A stretch of DNA of 64,000 nt from Acinetobacter sp. TR3. Lineage in GTDB: Bacteria; Pseudomonadota; Gammaproteobacteria; Pseudomonadales; Moraxellaceae. A program made the position numbers and the translations under genes. The DNA lies in the NCBI RefSeq assembly GCF_027105055.1, contig NZ_CP114264.1:1364001-1428000 (forward strand), written 5' to 3'. Below the pieces are notes generated by a model, which had not been told where the DNA came from, did not search any database, and saw nothing but the letters and a program-made list of their open reading frames with translations. Positions 18,292 to 27,219 of the stretch are shown piece by piece. The first letter of the stretch is position 1. Every line of letters begins with the position of its first letter.

Positions 18292-18599
18292 AAAACCAAC
18301 CTATCTTCATCATTGAGTTAAATCATTACAGTGAATAGTACTCATTGTTTATGAAACGATAATTTCTTAAAGGGATGTAAAAATTAACGATTTCTCATTT
18401 TAGCTAAATATGGGTAAAAAATATTTATAGATCATGTAAATAGAAGAGCTTAAATTTGATCAGATTTGATTTTATAAAGTGAGTTCGATAATAACGGTTT
18501 TAGAGATATCGTTTTTATCGTCTATGGACACCAGAGAGCATTCAGTTTTTTGTTCTTTTAAGATTTGAAAAAACTAATATGAGTAAGCCAATAAGAGAT
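18292..18599. other. gene-free AT-rich stretch
   Basis: Nothing with coding character or recognised RNA structure is seen between the zinc-ribbon gene start and the palindrome at 18600. It may contain that gene's promoter. Confidence 0.4.
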
Positions 18600-18634
18600 A
18601 AATAGCATTAAATAAATAATATTTAATGCTATTT
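18600..18634 (-). terminator. 15-bp perfect AT-rich hairpin downstream of trmB
   Basis: AAATAGCATTAAATA and TATTTAATGCTATTT are perfect inverted repeats with a five-base loop, 23 bases past the trmB stop codon. The T-run on the trmB strand is weak (TTTATCTC). Confidence 0.55.
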
Positions 18635-18656
18635 GTATTTGAAATTTTACGAGTCA

Positions 18657-19373
18657 CTACTTAATTTTTTTAAAAATAAAGTCATTGATCTTGTGACCAG
18701 ATTCAAGTCCACGACGTTCGAATTTAGTTACTGGACGCCATTCAGGGCGAGGGTAGCTATTGCCTTTACCTGCTAGATTTTCTAGATTAGGACGATGATC
18801 TAAAACGTCAAGCATCCATTCTGCGTATGGCTCCCAATCAGTAGCAGCATGGAAAGTGCCTCCAAGCTCTAACTTTTGTTCAACCAGTTGCATACGCTCG
18901 TGAATCACAAAACGACGTTTAAAGTGACGTTTTTTCTGCCATGGGTCTGGGAAGTACAGTTGCACACAGTTAATGCTATTGTCTGGCATTTCACGTAGTA
19001 CTTGGATCGCATCTGCATCGAGTACAAACAAGTTCTTTAAACCAGCCATACCGACTTCATACACACATTGTGCGATACCAGGAATATGCACTTCAATCCC
19101 GACAAAGTTACGCTCAGGATTTGCCTTTGCCATTAACATTAAAGAACGACCCATACCAAAGCCGATTTCGACTGTTAATGGGCGCTCAGGGTGTTCAAAG
19201 TGTTGACGTAAATCACCAACAGGATATTCCAAAATTAAATCACGATAATCTTCTAAAGCAGTACGTTGTGAAGTATTGAGCGGAGCTGAACGACGCATAA
19301 ACGTCACAATTTCACGGTGCTCTGGCAAATTGTCGAGTTCCGTAATTTGCGTTTCTAACTGATCGTTTGACAT
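18657..19373 (-). CDS. trmB: tRNA (guanine-46-N7)-methyltransferase
   Basis: The 238-residue product carries the SAM motif VEIGFGMGRSL near residue 69 and the TrmB hallmark LYFPDPWQKKRHFKRR near 139, followed by TDWEPYAEWML near 177. It methylates G46 in the variable loop of many tRNAs. Its length matches E. coli TrmB (239). It is divergent from the nuclease gene at 19.6 kb across about 180 bases and appears to be transcribed alone. Confidence 0.95.
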   Translation of the reverse strand: MSNDQLETQITELDNLPEHREIVTFMRRSAPLNTSQRTALEDYRDLILEYPVGDLRQHFEHPERPLTVEIGFGMGRSLMLMAKANPERNFVGIEVHIPGIAQCVYEVGMAGLKNLFVLDADAIQVLREMPDNSINCVQLYFPDPWQKKRHFKRRFVIHERMQLVEQKLELGGTFHAATDWEPYAEWMLDVLDHRPNLENLAGKGNSYPRPEWRPVTKFERRGLESGHKINDFIFKKIK

Positions 19374-19557
19374 GATTCTGGAGATATAAAGATAGAAATG
19401 CCGTATTTTAAGTGTTCAGGTGGTCAAGTCAAATGTTTAAATGACTTTATTTAAGGGTTCATTTTTTTGATTGCCTAAAACTTGTAAAAAAATCTTCATA
19501 TCGTTGTCACACAGATTGAATAGCCTAATGTCGATTTGAACATTAAGTAAAAAATTT

Positions 19558-22020
19558 ATGAAAAACTTTAAATTCCATTCGATTGCAGTTTGTTTAGGAT
19601 TGTTGGGTGCATCTTCGATATTTTCTGTGGCACATGCGCAGCTTATGTTTAGCCAGTATATTGATGGCAATAGCAATAAAAAGGGATTAGAAATTTATAA
19701 TCCAGATGCGACATCGGTTAACTTGGCTGATTATGAGATCCAACAGTTTAATAATGGCACGACGTTGAAGCCTTTAGTTTTTCCTTTGAATGGGAACCTG
19801 AAAAGTAAGGGGCGCTTTCTAGTTGGACATGCTGCATTACAAACTGAGCTAGGTGATAAGGTTAATCAAGTCGCTGGATTTACGTTTAATGGTGATGATG
19901 CAATATTATTAGTTTATAAAGGGAAAGTGATTGATCGTTTTGGACGATTAGGTGAACAACCTACGTCAGGCGGTTGGGGAACAACTACTATCAGTAAAGC
20001 GAATAGTTTTACTCGCTTGCAAACGGTCAATCCTGTAACTGAAATTGATCCAACCACAGCATTTGATTTAGATGGTTCATGGCGTACATGGAAGGATCGG
20101 AATGATTTTTCAAATATAACAGGTTCAACAACACCTCCTGTCAGTGAAACAGTGAGTTGCTCTAGTACGGACACAGCGATTGCAGATTTAAATAATAAAG
20201 CAACTCAAGGGCAAAACTATACGCTCCGCGGTGTGATCACTGCTGATTATCGTTATGAAAATGGTTTTTCTGGCTTCTATATTCAAACTGTTGATAGCAA
20301 AGCTAAACCAAACATGAGTAATGCGATTTTTGTTTATATTCCAGCGAGTAGCTCTGTTAAAGGTGGGCAAGTTGGGGATGAAGTGATCTTACGAGGACGT
20401 TTGACTGCGTATCAAAACCAATTACAGATTGATCAGTTACAGCAAAATATTTTGACCTGTAATAGCAATATGGCAAGCCAGGTACAGCCAAAAAGTGTTG
20501 ATTTACCGTTTAATAGTTTGACTGAATTAACTGTAAATTCACCACAACTTTATCAAGGAATGTTGGTAAAACTACCACAAACTTTAACCATCAGTGAAAA
20601 TTATAATTATGGTCGCTTTGGTGAGCTGTCACTGAGTAAGGAGCGATTATTTATTCCAACAAACTTATATCCACCTTTATCTGCTGAGGCAAAAGCATTA
20701 GCACAGAAAAACTTATTATCGAAGATTATTTTAGATGATGGTTATAACAATCAAAACAGAACGCCTTGGTTGCCGCAGAGCTTCAGTGCAACAAATAGTT
20801 TGCGCTCTGGTGATCAGCTTAAGAACATTGAAGGGATTTTAGAATATCGTTTTAATTGTTGGCGCATTCAGCCTATTCAGGGGCGTAATCTCCCAGAATT
20901 GGTCGCTAAAACACCATCAAGACCAAATGTCACCACTAAAGATACGCAGTTGATTCGTGCAGCAGCATTTAATGTCTTAAATTATGATAATGGTAAAACA
21001 GGATTTCCTACTGAGCGTGGTGCATCTAGTCAAGCTGAGTTTGATAAACAACATCGTAAAATTATCAAAGCATTAAAAGCAATTGATGCCGATGTATACG
21101 GTTTGATGGAAATTGCAAACAATGGCTATGATAAAAATAGTGCAATTGCATATTTAACCCAAGCTTTAGGCGCTGATTGGAAATATGTAGTTCCTGAAAA
21201 TCAGGATCGTTTAGGAACAGATGTGATTGCTGTTGCCATTATTTATAACAGCAAACGTATAAAACCTGTGAACAAGCCAGTTGTACTTGATTTAGGTGAT
21301 AAAAATAGATCGACGATTGCGCAAACTTTTCAACCGCTTTCTGGAAAGCAAATGTTCACGATTATTCCTAATCACTTGAAATCTAAAGGATGTACAGGTG
21401 TTGACACGAATACAACAGACGCTGATCAAAAAGATGGGCAAGGTTGTTGGAACCCGACACGTGTGAAAGCTGTTCAACAGCTCGTTCAATGGATGGCAAA
21501 AAATCCAACTCAAGTAGAAAAGCCAAACATCTTAGTTTTAGGGGATATGAATAGTTATGCCAAAGAAGATCCGATTCAGGTGTTTGAAAAGGCAAATTAC
21601 AAAGTTCTATTAAATGACAAAGTTGTAGGGCAAGGTGAGCAGGCTTATAGCTATGTATTTGGTGTATCAAGTAATACGGAAGGCTATGGTGGCGCAGGCA
21701 ATTTAGATCACGCAATTGCAGATGCAAATTTATATAGTAAAGTAAAAAAAGCATTTACTTGGCATATCAATGCAGATGAACCAACCGTTTTAGATTACAA
21801 CGAAGAATATAAAACCGATGCACAAAAAGCATTATTTTTCTCAGAAGATGCTTATCGCTCTTCAGATCATGATCCTGTAATTGTTGATCTTGATATGAGT
21901 GATGTCGAGAATAAACCTTCACCGTCAAATACTTCATCGGGGAGTTTTGGATGGTTATCGATCTTAGGTCTTTTGGGTCTTGCAAGTTTTTCCAAGCGCT
22001 CAAGAAAAGATAAAGTGTGA
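19558..22020 (+). CDS. ExeM/NucH-type extracellular endonuclease with GlyGly-CTERM
   Basis: The 820-residue product has a signal peptide (cleavage near residue 27, VAHAQ), a lamin-tail domain (about 27-175, starting LMFSQYIDGNSNKKGLEIYN), an OB-fold-like segment (about 195-300) and an endonuclease/exonuclease/phosphatase domain (about 470-785) with FNVLNYDNGKT, GLMEIANNGY, LGDMNSY and the terminal SSDHDPVIVDL. The C-terminus reads SSGSFGWLSILGLLGLASF followed by SKRSRK. This is a glycine-rich hydrophobic helix and basic tail of the GlyGly-CTERM class, which is processed by rhombosortase in type II secreting bacteria. It is likely a surface or secreted DNase that yields nucleotides or clears DNA. 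Confidence 0.9.
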   Translation: MKNFKFHSIAVCLGLLGASSIFSVAHAQLMFSQYIDGNSNKKGLEIYNPDATSVNLADYEIQQFNNGTTLKPLVFPLNGNLKSKGRFLVGHAALQTELGDKVNQVAGFTFNGDDAILLVYKGKVIDRFGRLGEQPTSGGWGTTTISKANSFTRLQTVNPVTEIDPTTAFDLDGSWRTWKDRNDFSNITGSTTPPVSETVSCSSTDTAIADLNNKATQGQNYTLRGVITADYRYENGFSGFYIQTVDSKAKPNMSNAIFVYIPASSSVKGGQVGDEVILRGRLTAYQNQLQIDQLQQNILTCNSNMASQVQPKSVDLPFNSLTELTVNSPQLYQGMLVKLPQTLTISENYNYGRFGELSLSKERLFIPTNLYPPLSAEAKALAQKNLLSKIILDDGYNNQNRTPWLPQSFSATNSLRSGDQLKNIEGILEYRFNCWRIQPIQGRNLPELVAKTPSRPNVTTKDTQLIRAAAFNVLNYDNGKTGFPTERGASSQAEFDKQHRKIIKALKAIDADVYGLMEIANNGYDKNSAIAYLTQALGADWKYVVPENQDRLGTDVIAVAIIYNSKRIKPVNKPVVLDLGDKNRSTIAQTFQPLSGKQMFTIIPNHLKSKGCTGVDTNTTDADQKDGQGCWNPTRVKAVQQLVQWMAKNPTQVEKPNILVLGDMNSYAKEDPIQVFEKANYKVLLNDKVVGQGEQAYSYVFGVSSNTEGYGGAGNLDHAIADANLYSKVKKAFTWHINADEPTVLDYNEEYKTDAQKALFFSEDAYRSSDHDPVIVDLDMSDVENKPSPSNTSSGSFGWLSILGLLGLASFSKRSRKDKV

Positions 22021-22258
22021 TCTATGCAAAAAGAGGAGGATAGAAGTAATCTATTCTCCTCAAAAAATGATCTATTTGAGCAGGATATATACGATGATAA
22101 TAAAAAGTTGACATAAGACTACTTGCAAAATCATGTAATTTCACTAATAGTCAGATCATTCAGTATTTTTTACTTTTTTTGACAAATTTGTGGAAACACA
22201 TTTTGCAAATTAAGGTAAAGCATTTTAGAACATAAGAGTTAGATAACAAGGATCAATT

Positions 22259-22870
22259 ATGAAGTTGTATTATTCGCCTGGTGCTTGCTCATTGGCAGCA
22301 CATATTATTTTAAATGAAATAAATGTAGATTTTGACTTAGAACGCGTTGACCTAAAAACACATAAAACCTCGAAAGGGGTAGATTATTATGAAATTAACC
22401 CGAAAGGTTATGTTCCAGCTTTAGAGATTAATCCTGGTTTAATCTTAACTGAGAATGTTGCCATCTTACCGTTTCTGGCACAACACGATCCTAAACAGGA
22501 TTTAATTCCACCATCGGGCATGGGGCGTGCCAAAGTCCTTGAATGGTTAGGTTATTTAAATTCTGAGTTGCATGATGCTTATGCAGTTTTCTTTAGTGGT
22601 AAGTTAACTGATGATGAAAAAACCAAAGCGTATGCTGAAGTAGATCGTTTACTGAAATATATCGACAATTATTTAGCTGAATCAGAATATGATTATTTAG
22701 TGGATGATAATTTTGGTCCAGCAGATGCGTATTTATTTGTACTTACAAATTGGTCAAATCATATTGAACATGACTTAACACCTTATATTCATATTATCGC
22801 TTTGCGTAATAAAGTGGCCGAACGTCAGTCGGTACAAATTGCAATGCGTGATGAAGGATTACTCGGTTAG
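22259..22870 (+). CDS. glutathione S-transferase, beta-class-like
   Basis: The 203-residue product starts MKLYYSPGACSLAAHIILNE, the beta-class GST signature with the active-site cysteine at residue 10. The thioredoxin-fold half continues to about residue 80, with the cis-proline and TENVAIL glutathione-binding motif near 62-70. The all-helical domain follows. It matches E. coli GstA in length (201). It would conjugate or reduce electrophiles with glutathione in the cytoplasm, but the substrate is not predictable. AAGGA stands before the ATG and a strong bidirectional terminator follows. Confidence 0.9.
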   Translation: MKLYYSPGACSLAAHIILNEINVDFDLERVDLKTHKTSKGVDYYEINPKGYVPALEINPGLILTENVAILPFLAQHDPKQDLIPPSGMGRAKVLEWLGYLNSELHDAYAVFFSGKLTDDEKTKAYAEVDRLLKYIDNYLAESEYDYLVDDNFGPADAYLFVLTNWSNHIEHDLTPYIHIIALRNKVAERQSVQIAMRDEGLLG

Positions 22871-22883
22871 TTTTCTCTGCATT

Positions 22884-22915
22884 AAAAAAGCCTCTGTGAT
22901 CAGAGGCTTTTTTAT
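22884..22915 (+). terminator. bidirectional terminator, GST and Ala-rich lipoprotein
   Basis: AAAAAAGCCTCTG and CAGAGGCTTTTTT form a near-perfect stem with a TGAT loop between convergent genes. Confidence 0.85.
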
Positions 22916-22925
22916 AATCAAAAGA

Positions 22926-23276
22926 TTATTGTTGAGCTTTTTCTTTTACATCAGCAGCGCCGTTTTCAACTGCACCAGCAACTTTAGCAGTTGCATCACG
23001 TGCAGCGGCTTCAGTTTTTGCAGCAGCTTCAGCAGTTGCATTCGCAGTATGATCAGCAGCAGCATCAATTTGATCAGCAGCAGTATCTACCGCAGTAGCA
23101 ACATTGCTCGCAGCAGAATCAGCAGCATTTTTTACATCAGCACTCGCTTGATCAGCGGCATGTTCTAAGTGTTCGCCAGTAGTTGCCCCAGTTTCAGGCG
23201 CTTTATCTTTATTACAGCCTACAAGTGCAACAGTAGCAGCGAGACCTAATGCAACAAGTAATTTATTCATTTTCAT
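22926..23276 (-). CDS. Ala-rich helical lipoprotein, unknown function
   Basis: The 116-residue product begins MKMNKLLVALGLAATVALVGC, a lipoprotein signal with cysteine at residue 21. The mature part is almost entirely alanine, aspartate, lysine and glutamate, in repeats such as AADQASADVKNAADSAASNV, giving a long amphipathic helix similar in texture to LEA-like or Lpp-like proteins. I assign no function. It may be an abundant envelope stress or spacer protein. AAGGAAAC precedes the ATG at 23276, whereas the longer upstream frame lacks a signal peptide and a ribosome site. Confidence 0.8.
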   Translation of the reverse strand: MKMNKLLVALGLAATVALVGCNKDKAPETGATTGEHLEHAADQASADVKNAADSAASNVATAVDTAADQIDAAADHTANATAEAAAKTEAAARDATAKVAGAVENGAADVKEKAQQ

Positions 23277-23372
23277 GTTTCCTTTTCTTTGTGGCATCCA
23301 ATAGGTATGGATAGCGAAAATATAAACATAAACTGTATGAATAATAAAGTTGAAAATTTGTTGATAACTTGT

Positions 23373-23411
23373 AAAAACACGCACTTACATTTTTGAAATG
23401 TAAATGCGTGC
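23373..23411 (-). terminator. terminator after ahpF
   Basis: CACGCATTTACATTT and AAATGTAAGTGCGTG (minus strand) pair with one mismatch, and TTTTTAC follows. Confidence 0.65.
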
Positions 23412-23429
23412 ACATGTTTTTAGATTATT

Positions 23430-24995
23430 TTAAACACCAGAACGGATCATATAATCAAAAGCTGATAGAGAAGCTTTAGCACCTTCACCTGTCGCAATAA
23501 TGATTTGCTTGTATGGTACGGTGGTACAGTCACCCGCAGCAAATACACCTTTGACATTGGTTTCATTTCGATCATTGATCACAATCTCACCACGATTGCT
23601 GAGTTCAACCGCACTGTTCTTCAAGAAATCCGTGTTAGGTAATAAACCAATCTGCACAAAGATTCCTGCAAGCTCAACTGTATGTTCAACATCAGTCGCA
23701 CGATCTTTATATTTCAACGCAGTGACTTGTGAACCATCACCGACCACTTCAGTACTGAGCGCATTTAAGATTACAGTGGTATTTGACAAGCTATTTAACT
23801 TGTCTTGCAACACTTGATCTGCACGAAGCTTGGTATCAAACTCCACCAACGTCACATGCTCAACAATGCCTGCAAGGTCAATCGCTGCTTCTACACCAGA
23901 GTTACCACCACCAATCACCGCAACACGCTTGCCTTTGAAGAGTGGGCCATCACAGTGCGGGCAGTACGCCACACCACGAGTACGGTATTCTGCTTCACCC
24001 GGTACATTCATTTCTCTCCAACGTGCGCCTGTTGAAAGAATAATGGTTTTAGATTCAAGCTTAGCCCCATTTTCCAATTCAACTTCAACCAGACCATTGG
24101 CCGTTTGATCTGCACCTGTGATCTTGCTGACACGTTGCAAATTCATGATGTCCACGCCATATTCACGAACATGCGCTTCCATATCTTGAGCAAACTTCGG
24201 ACCTACCGTTTTTTGTACTGTCGTGAAGTTCTCAATGTCCATGGTATCCATGACCTGACCACCAAAACGTTCAGCCACGATACCTGTTTTGATGCCTTTA
24301 CGTGCTGCGTAGATCGCCGCTGTACCACCTGCAGGACCACCACCAATCACCAATACATCAAAAGCCTCTTTCGCATTGAGAAGAGCTGCATCTTTCTCTG
24401 CTGAGTTAGTATCTAACTTCGCCACGATTTCTTCCAAAGTCATACGACCTTGTCCAATATGTTCATTGTCTTGGAACAGCATCGGTACAGCCAAGATTTT
24501 ACGTTCCTCAACTTCTTCTTGGAAAAAACCACCATCAATCATGGTCGCAGTTGCATTCGGGTTATAGATTGCAATTAAATTTAAGGCTTGAACCACATCT
24601 GGACAGTTATGGCAGCTTAAAGATACAAACACATCAAAGTTTGATTTTAAGTTTAAACCTTTGATCTGAGTTAATACTTCATCAGAGACTTTAGGGGCAT
24701 AGCCTGACACTTGTAATAAAGCCAAGATCAAAGAAGTAAACTCATGTCCCATCGGTAAACCAGCAAAGAACACACGTGGTTGTTCACCTGCTTTAGCCAC
24801 ACCGAAACTCGGACGGCGAGCGTTTGAACCGTCAAAACGTGCCGTGACTTGATCAGAAAGTTCTGCAATTTCAGTCACAAGTTCTTTGATCTTTGCGGCT
24901 TTGTCTGATTCATCTAAAGCTGCAACTAACTCGATTGGACTTTCTAAACGTTCTAAGTAAGCTTTTAATTGCGTTTTAATATTTTGATCTAACAT
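23430..24995 (-). CDS. ahpF: alkyl hydroperoxide reductase subunit F
   Basis: The 521-residue product equals E. coli AhpF in length. An N-terminal double-thioredoxin-like domain holds the CHNC disulfide near residue 129. The flavoprotein part has [19 protein letters not shown] near 212, the redox pair CPHC near 345, and the NADH-binding [19 protein letters not shown] near 358. It passes electrons from NADH to AhpC, which reduces peroxides. ahpC lies 4.7 kb away behind the alkane genes rather than beside it. The ATG at 24995 has GGAG seven bases upstream. The ATG at 25007 would overlap that ribosome site. Confidence 0.95.
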   Translation of the reverse strand: MLDQNIKTQLKAYLERLESPIELVAALDESDKAAKIKELVTEIAELSDQVTARFDGSNARRPSFGVAKAGEQPRVFFAGLPMGHEFTSLILALLQVSGYAPKVSDEVLTQIKGLNLKSNFDVFVSLSCHNCPDVVQALNLIAIYNPNATATMIDGGFFQEEVEERKILAVPMLFQDNEHIGQGRMTLEEIVAKLDTNSAEKDAALLNAKEAFDVLVIGGGPAGGTAAIYAARKGIKTGIVAERFGGQVMDTMDIENFTTVQKTVGPKFAQDMEAHVREYGVDIMNLQRVSKITGADQTANGLVEVELENGAKLESKTIILSTGARWREMNVPGEAEYRTRGVAYCPHCDGPLFKGKRVAVIGGGNSGVEAAIDLAGIVEHVTLVEFDTKLRADQVLQDKLNSLSNTTVILNALSTEVVGDGSQVTALKYKDRATDVEHTVELAGIFVQIGLLPNTDFLKNSAVELSNRGEIVINDRNETNVKGVFAAGDCTTVPYKQIIIATGEGAKASLSAFDYMIRSGV

Positions 24996-25226
24996 GTATT
25001 TCTCCAAATTCTAAGCAGTTCAAATCAGCTAAATTCATTCAATGAAGCTATAGTACGCAAAATATATAAATAGGTAAAACAGTATGTTTTTATAAATTTA
25101 ATCGGATTTTTGAATTTTAAAGTATATTTGTGGAACTTTTGTGCGTACATGAGCATAAAAATTTGAATCGAATCGAACTTGTTATATAACTGCAATCATT
25201 TCATGGCATATATAAGGAAGCAGAAA

Positions 25227-25445
25227 ATGGTATTACAACGTGGTATTTATCAACACTACAAGGGTCAAATTTATCAGGTATTTAATGTTGCTCGACATAG
25301 CGAAACTGAGGAACAACTTGTTGTATATCAGTGTTTATATGGTGATTATTCAATGTGGGTGCGTCCATTATCAATGTTTGTTGAAACAGTTGAACTTGAA
25401 GATGGGCAAGTTATTCCACGTTTTAAATTAATACAAGCGACTTAA
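25227..25445 (+). CDS. DUF1653 small protein
   Basis: The 72-residue product (LQRGIYQHYKGQIYQV, then YQCLYGDYSMWVRPLSMF) has the DUF1653 pattern: a short beta-barrel-like domain starting with RHYKG-type wording and ending in WVRP. The function of the family is unknown. I chose the ATG at 25227 because AAGGAAG precedes it by six bases. It is 38 bases ahead of the O-methyltransferase gene in the same direction, so the two are probably one transcript. Confidence 0.85.
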   Translation: MVLQRGIYQHYKGQIYQVFNVARHSETEEQLVVYQCLYGDYSMWVRPLSMFVETVELEDGQVIPRFKLIQAT

Positions 25446-25483
25446 ATTTGACCTTTTGCTTTTGAGCATTACGGAGACAAGAC

Positions 25484-26071
25484 ATGACGAGCACCGTTTT
25501 TTTACAACGTATTGCTGATTTATATGATGAATTTAAGCAACATGATGCTCGGCAGTCTGATCGTTTAAGACGTTACCGAAATATTGAAGCAGAATCTGCT
25601 AAGTTACTTGGGATGTTAGTACGTACTCAGCAATCAAAGCAGATTCTAGAAATTGGAACATCGACAGGATATTCAACCTTATGGTTGGCTGAAGCCGCAA
25701 AATCAGTTGGAGGTAAAGTTCAAACCTTAGAGATTAATGCTTTCCGTAGTGCTCAAGCCAAGAAATATGCTGAAGAATTTGGATTAGAGAGTTTTATTGA
25801 TTTTTGGGTGGGCGATGCCTCAGATTATTTGGCACAAGCAACTGAATCCTATGATCTAATTTTATTAGATGCAGAGCGTGGCTGTTATGTGAGTTATTGG
25901 AATGATTTAAAACGTCTATTGCAGTTCTCGGGTAATACTTTAATCGTAGATAATGTGATTTCGCATGCTGCTGAGGTCAAAGATTTTCTTGAGTTGATCA
26001 AAGCAGATGAAAACTATATGAGTACCATTTTGCCTGTTGGTGCTGGTCTATGTATGGTCGTCCTGAAGTAA
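25484..26071 (+). CDS. O-methyltransferase, SAM-dependent (family 3-like)
   Basis: The 195-residue product has SAM motif I ILEIGTSTGYSTLWLAEA near residue 49, an acidic ribose-binding TLEIN near 82, VGDASDYL near 107 and YDLILLDAER near 121. This is the order of small class I O-methyltransferases related to catechol OMT. The substrate is unknown. It follows the DUF1653 gene, and its last 24 bases overlap the end of the convergent alkR gene, an overlap that shows tight packing rather than shared function. Confidence 0.85.
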   Translation: MTSTVFLQRIADLYDEFKQHDARQSDRLRRYRNIEAESAKLLGMLVRTQQSKQILEIGTSTGYSTLWLAEAAKSVGGKVQTLEINAFRSAQAKKYAEEFGLESFIDFWVGDASDYLAQATESYDLILLDAERGCYVSYWNDLKRLLQFSGNTLIVDNVISHAAEVKDFLELIKADENYMSTILPVGAGLCMVVLK

Positions 26072-27097
26072 GGGCATCTGATTTTGATATTTTAGGCGAT
26101 AGCTTTGTGGGCTACAACCAATAATTTTATTAAATGCACGGGTAAAGTTGGCAGGGTTCGAATAGCCTAATTCATAAGCAATATGGGTGATGGTAAACTT
26201 GGAATTCTTTAATAAATCAATGGCCCGCTCGGTGCTAATCTGCTGCTTTAAATTTTGAAATTCAACTCCTTGTTGCTGCAAATAACGTTGTAAAGTTTTG
26301 GTGGAAATATTTAGAACTTTAGCGCATTCGGTTAATGTTGGAATCTGATTGGCTTGTCTTAACATCATGCTGACCCATTCAACAATTTCACCTTGATGAT
26401 AAATTTTCTGAATCTGTTCCTGACAACGTTGTTCAACCACTTTTAGGCTATGAGCATCCGCCAAAGGTAATGGCAGTGCCAGTTGTTGCTGATCAATAAC
26501 AACGCGTATACCTGATATCCATGTGTAATTAAAATGAAAATTTGCTTTAACGAGATGTATATAGCGTTCAGCATAAACAGGCTCGGGTATACTTAAATAA
26601 ATTTGGTAACGTTGTAATTGTTGTCCTGCAAGTTCTAATAAGCTGTAATAAAATCCAACGGCAATTGCTTCAATATGAAATGCTAAACATTGCTTATTCA
26701 TTTGCAAGATGGGTTCAAGTAATAACTCAACCTTATGTTGATGAGTTGGAAATTGAATCGATAGCTTAAAGCTTGGCATAATTAGCCGAAAATATTGTGC
26801 GATTAATCTCAATGCATGTTCTAAATTTGGACTGGTCATTAATGCATATCCAACCAAACTATGCGAACTGAGTTTTAGATTTTTACCGAGTTCAAAAGCC
26901 AAATCTTCTGTATTAGGTAGGCTCAGGCCAAGTGCAATAAATTGTTCAATTTGTTGAATTGATAAAAGCTCAGTTTTAGAAAGTTCGTTATGAAATGCGT
27001 TTAATACCTCATTATCATATTGATGAGTACCAATCAGAATTTCGATCAACCGTAAATAATAACGAGACGGAATAACAGGGATTTGCTGTTTTTGCAC
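26048..27097 (-). CDS. alkR: AraC-family regulator, AlkR-like
   Basis: The 349-residue product has an N-terminal Arabinose_bd-type effector domain (about 15-205) and a C-terminal AraC helix-turn-helix pair (LTECAKVLNISTKTLQRYLQ near 260, then HIAYELGYSNPANFTRAFNK near 310). Divergence from the alkane hydroxylase gene and the tandem repeats between them identify it as the likely alkane-responsive activator AlkR. The open frame extends to 27166, but that extension merely translates the 21-bp repeats into IIILRLDIIILRLY. The GTG at 27097 with GGA upstream is therefore the more credible start. Confidence 0.85.
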   Translation of the reverse strand: MQKQQIPVIPSRYYLRLIEILIGTHQYDNEVLNAFHNELSKTELLSIQQIEQFIALGLSLPNTEDLAFELGKNLKLSSHSLVGYALMTSPNLEHALRLIAQYFRLIMPSFKLSIQFPTHQHKVELLLEPILQMNKQCLAFHIEAIAVGFYYSLLELAGQQLQRYQIYLSIPEPVYAERYIHLVKANFHFNYTWISGIRVVIDQQQLALPLPLADAHSLKVVEQRCQEQIQKIYHQGEIVEWVSMMLRQANQIPTLTECAKVLNISTKTLQRYLQQQGVEFQNLKQQISTERAIDLLKNSKFTITHIAYELGYSNPANFTRAFNKIIGCSPQSYRLKYQNQMPLLQDDHT

Positions 27098-27112
27098 AAT
27101 AAAAATCCAGTA

Positions 27113-27153
27113 AAGTCTTAAAATGATAATATCAAGTCTTAAAATGATAATAT
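27113..27153. repeat. tandem 20-bp direct repeats, likely AlkR operator
   Basis: AAGTCTTAAAATGATAATAT occurs at 27113-27132 and again, perfectly, at 27134-27153. The 21-bp period is two helical turns, the arrangement AraC-family dimers use. It lies between the divergent alkR and alkM genes, about 70-110 bases ahead of the alkM ATG. Confidence 0.8.
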
Positions 27154-27219
27154 AGAGTGGCTGCAAAAGAACACAATCAATTCAAGCAAAACATTTTGTG
27201 TTTGATTGAGGAATTTCTA

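Noticed and set aside
22032..22060. GAGGAG-type hairpin after the ExeM nuclease as a terminator
   Set aside because: The stem has a mismatch and is followed by As, not Ts, on the nuclease strand, so support is too weak to list.
27098..27166. N-terminal extension of the alkR frame
   Set aside because: It only translates the two 21-bp operator repeats; the GTG at 27097 with GGA upstream is the better start.
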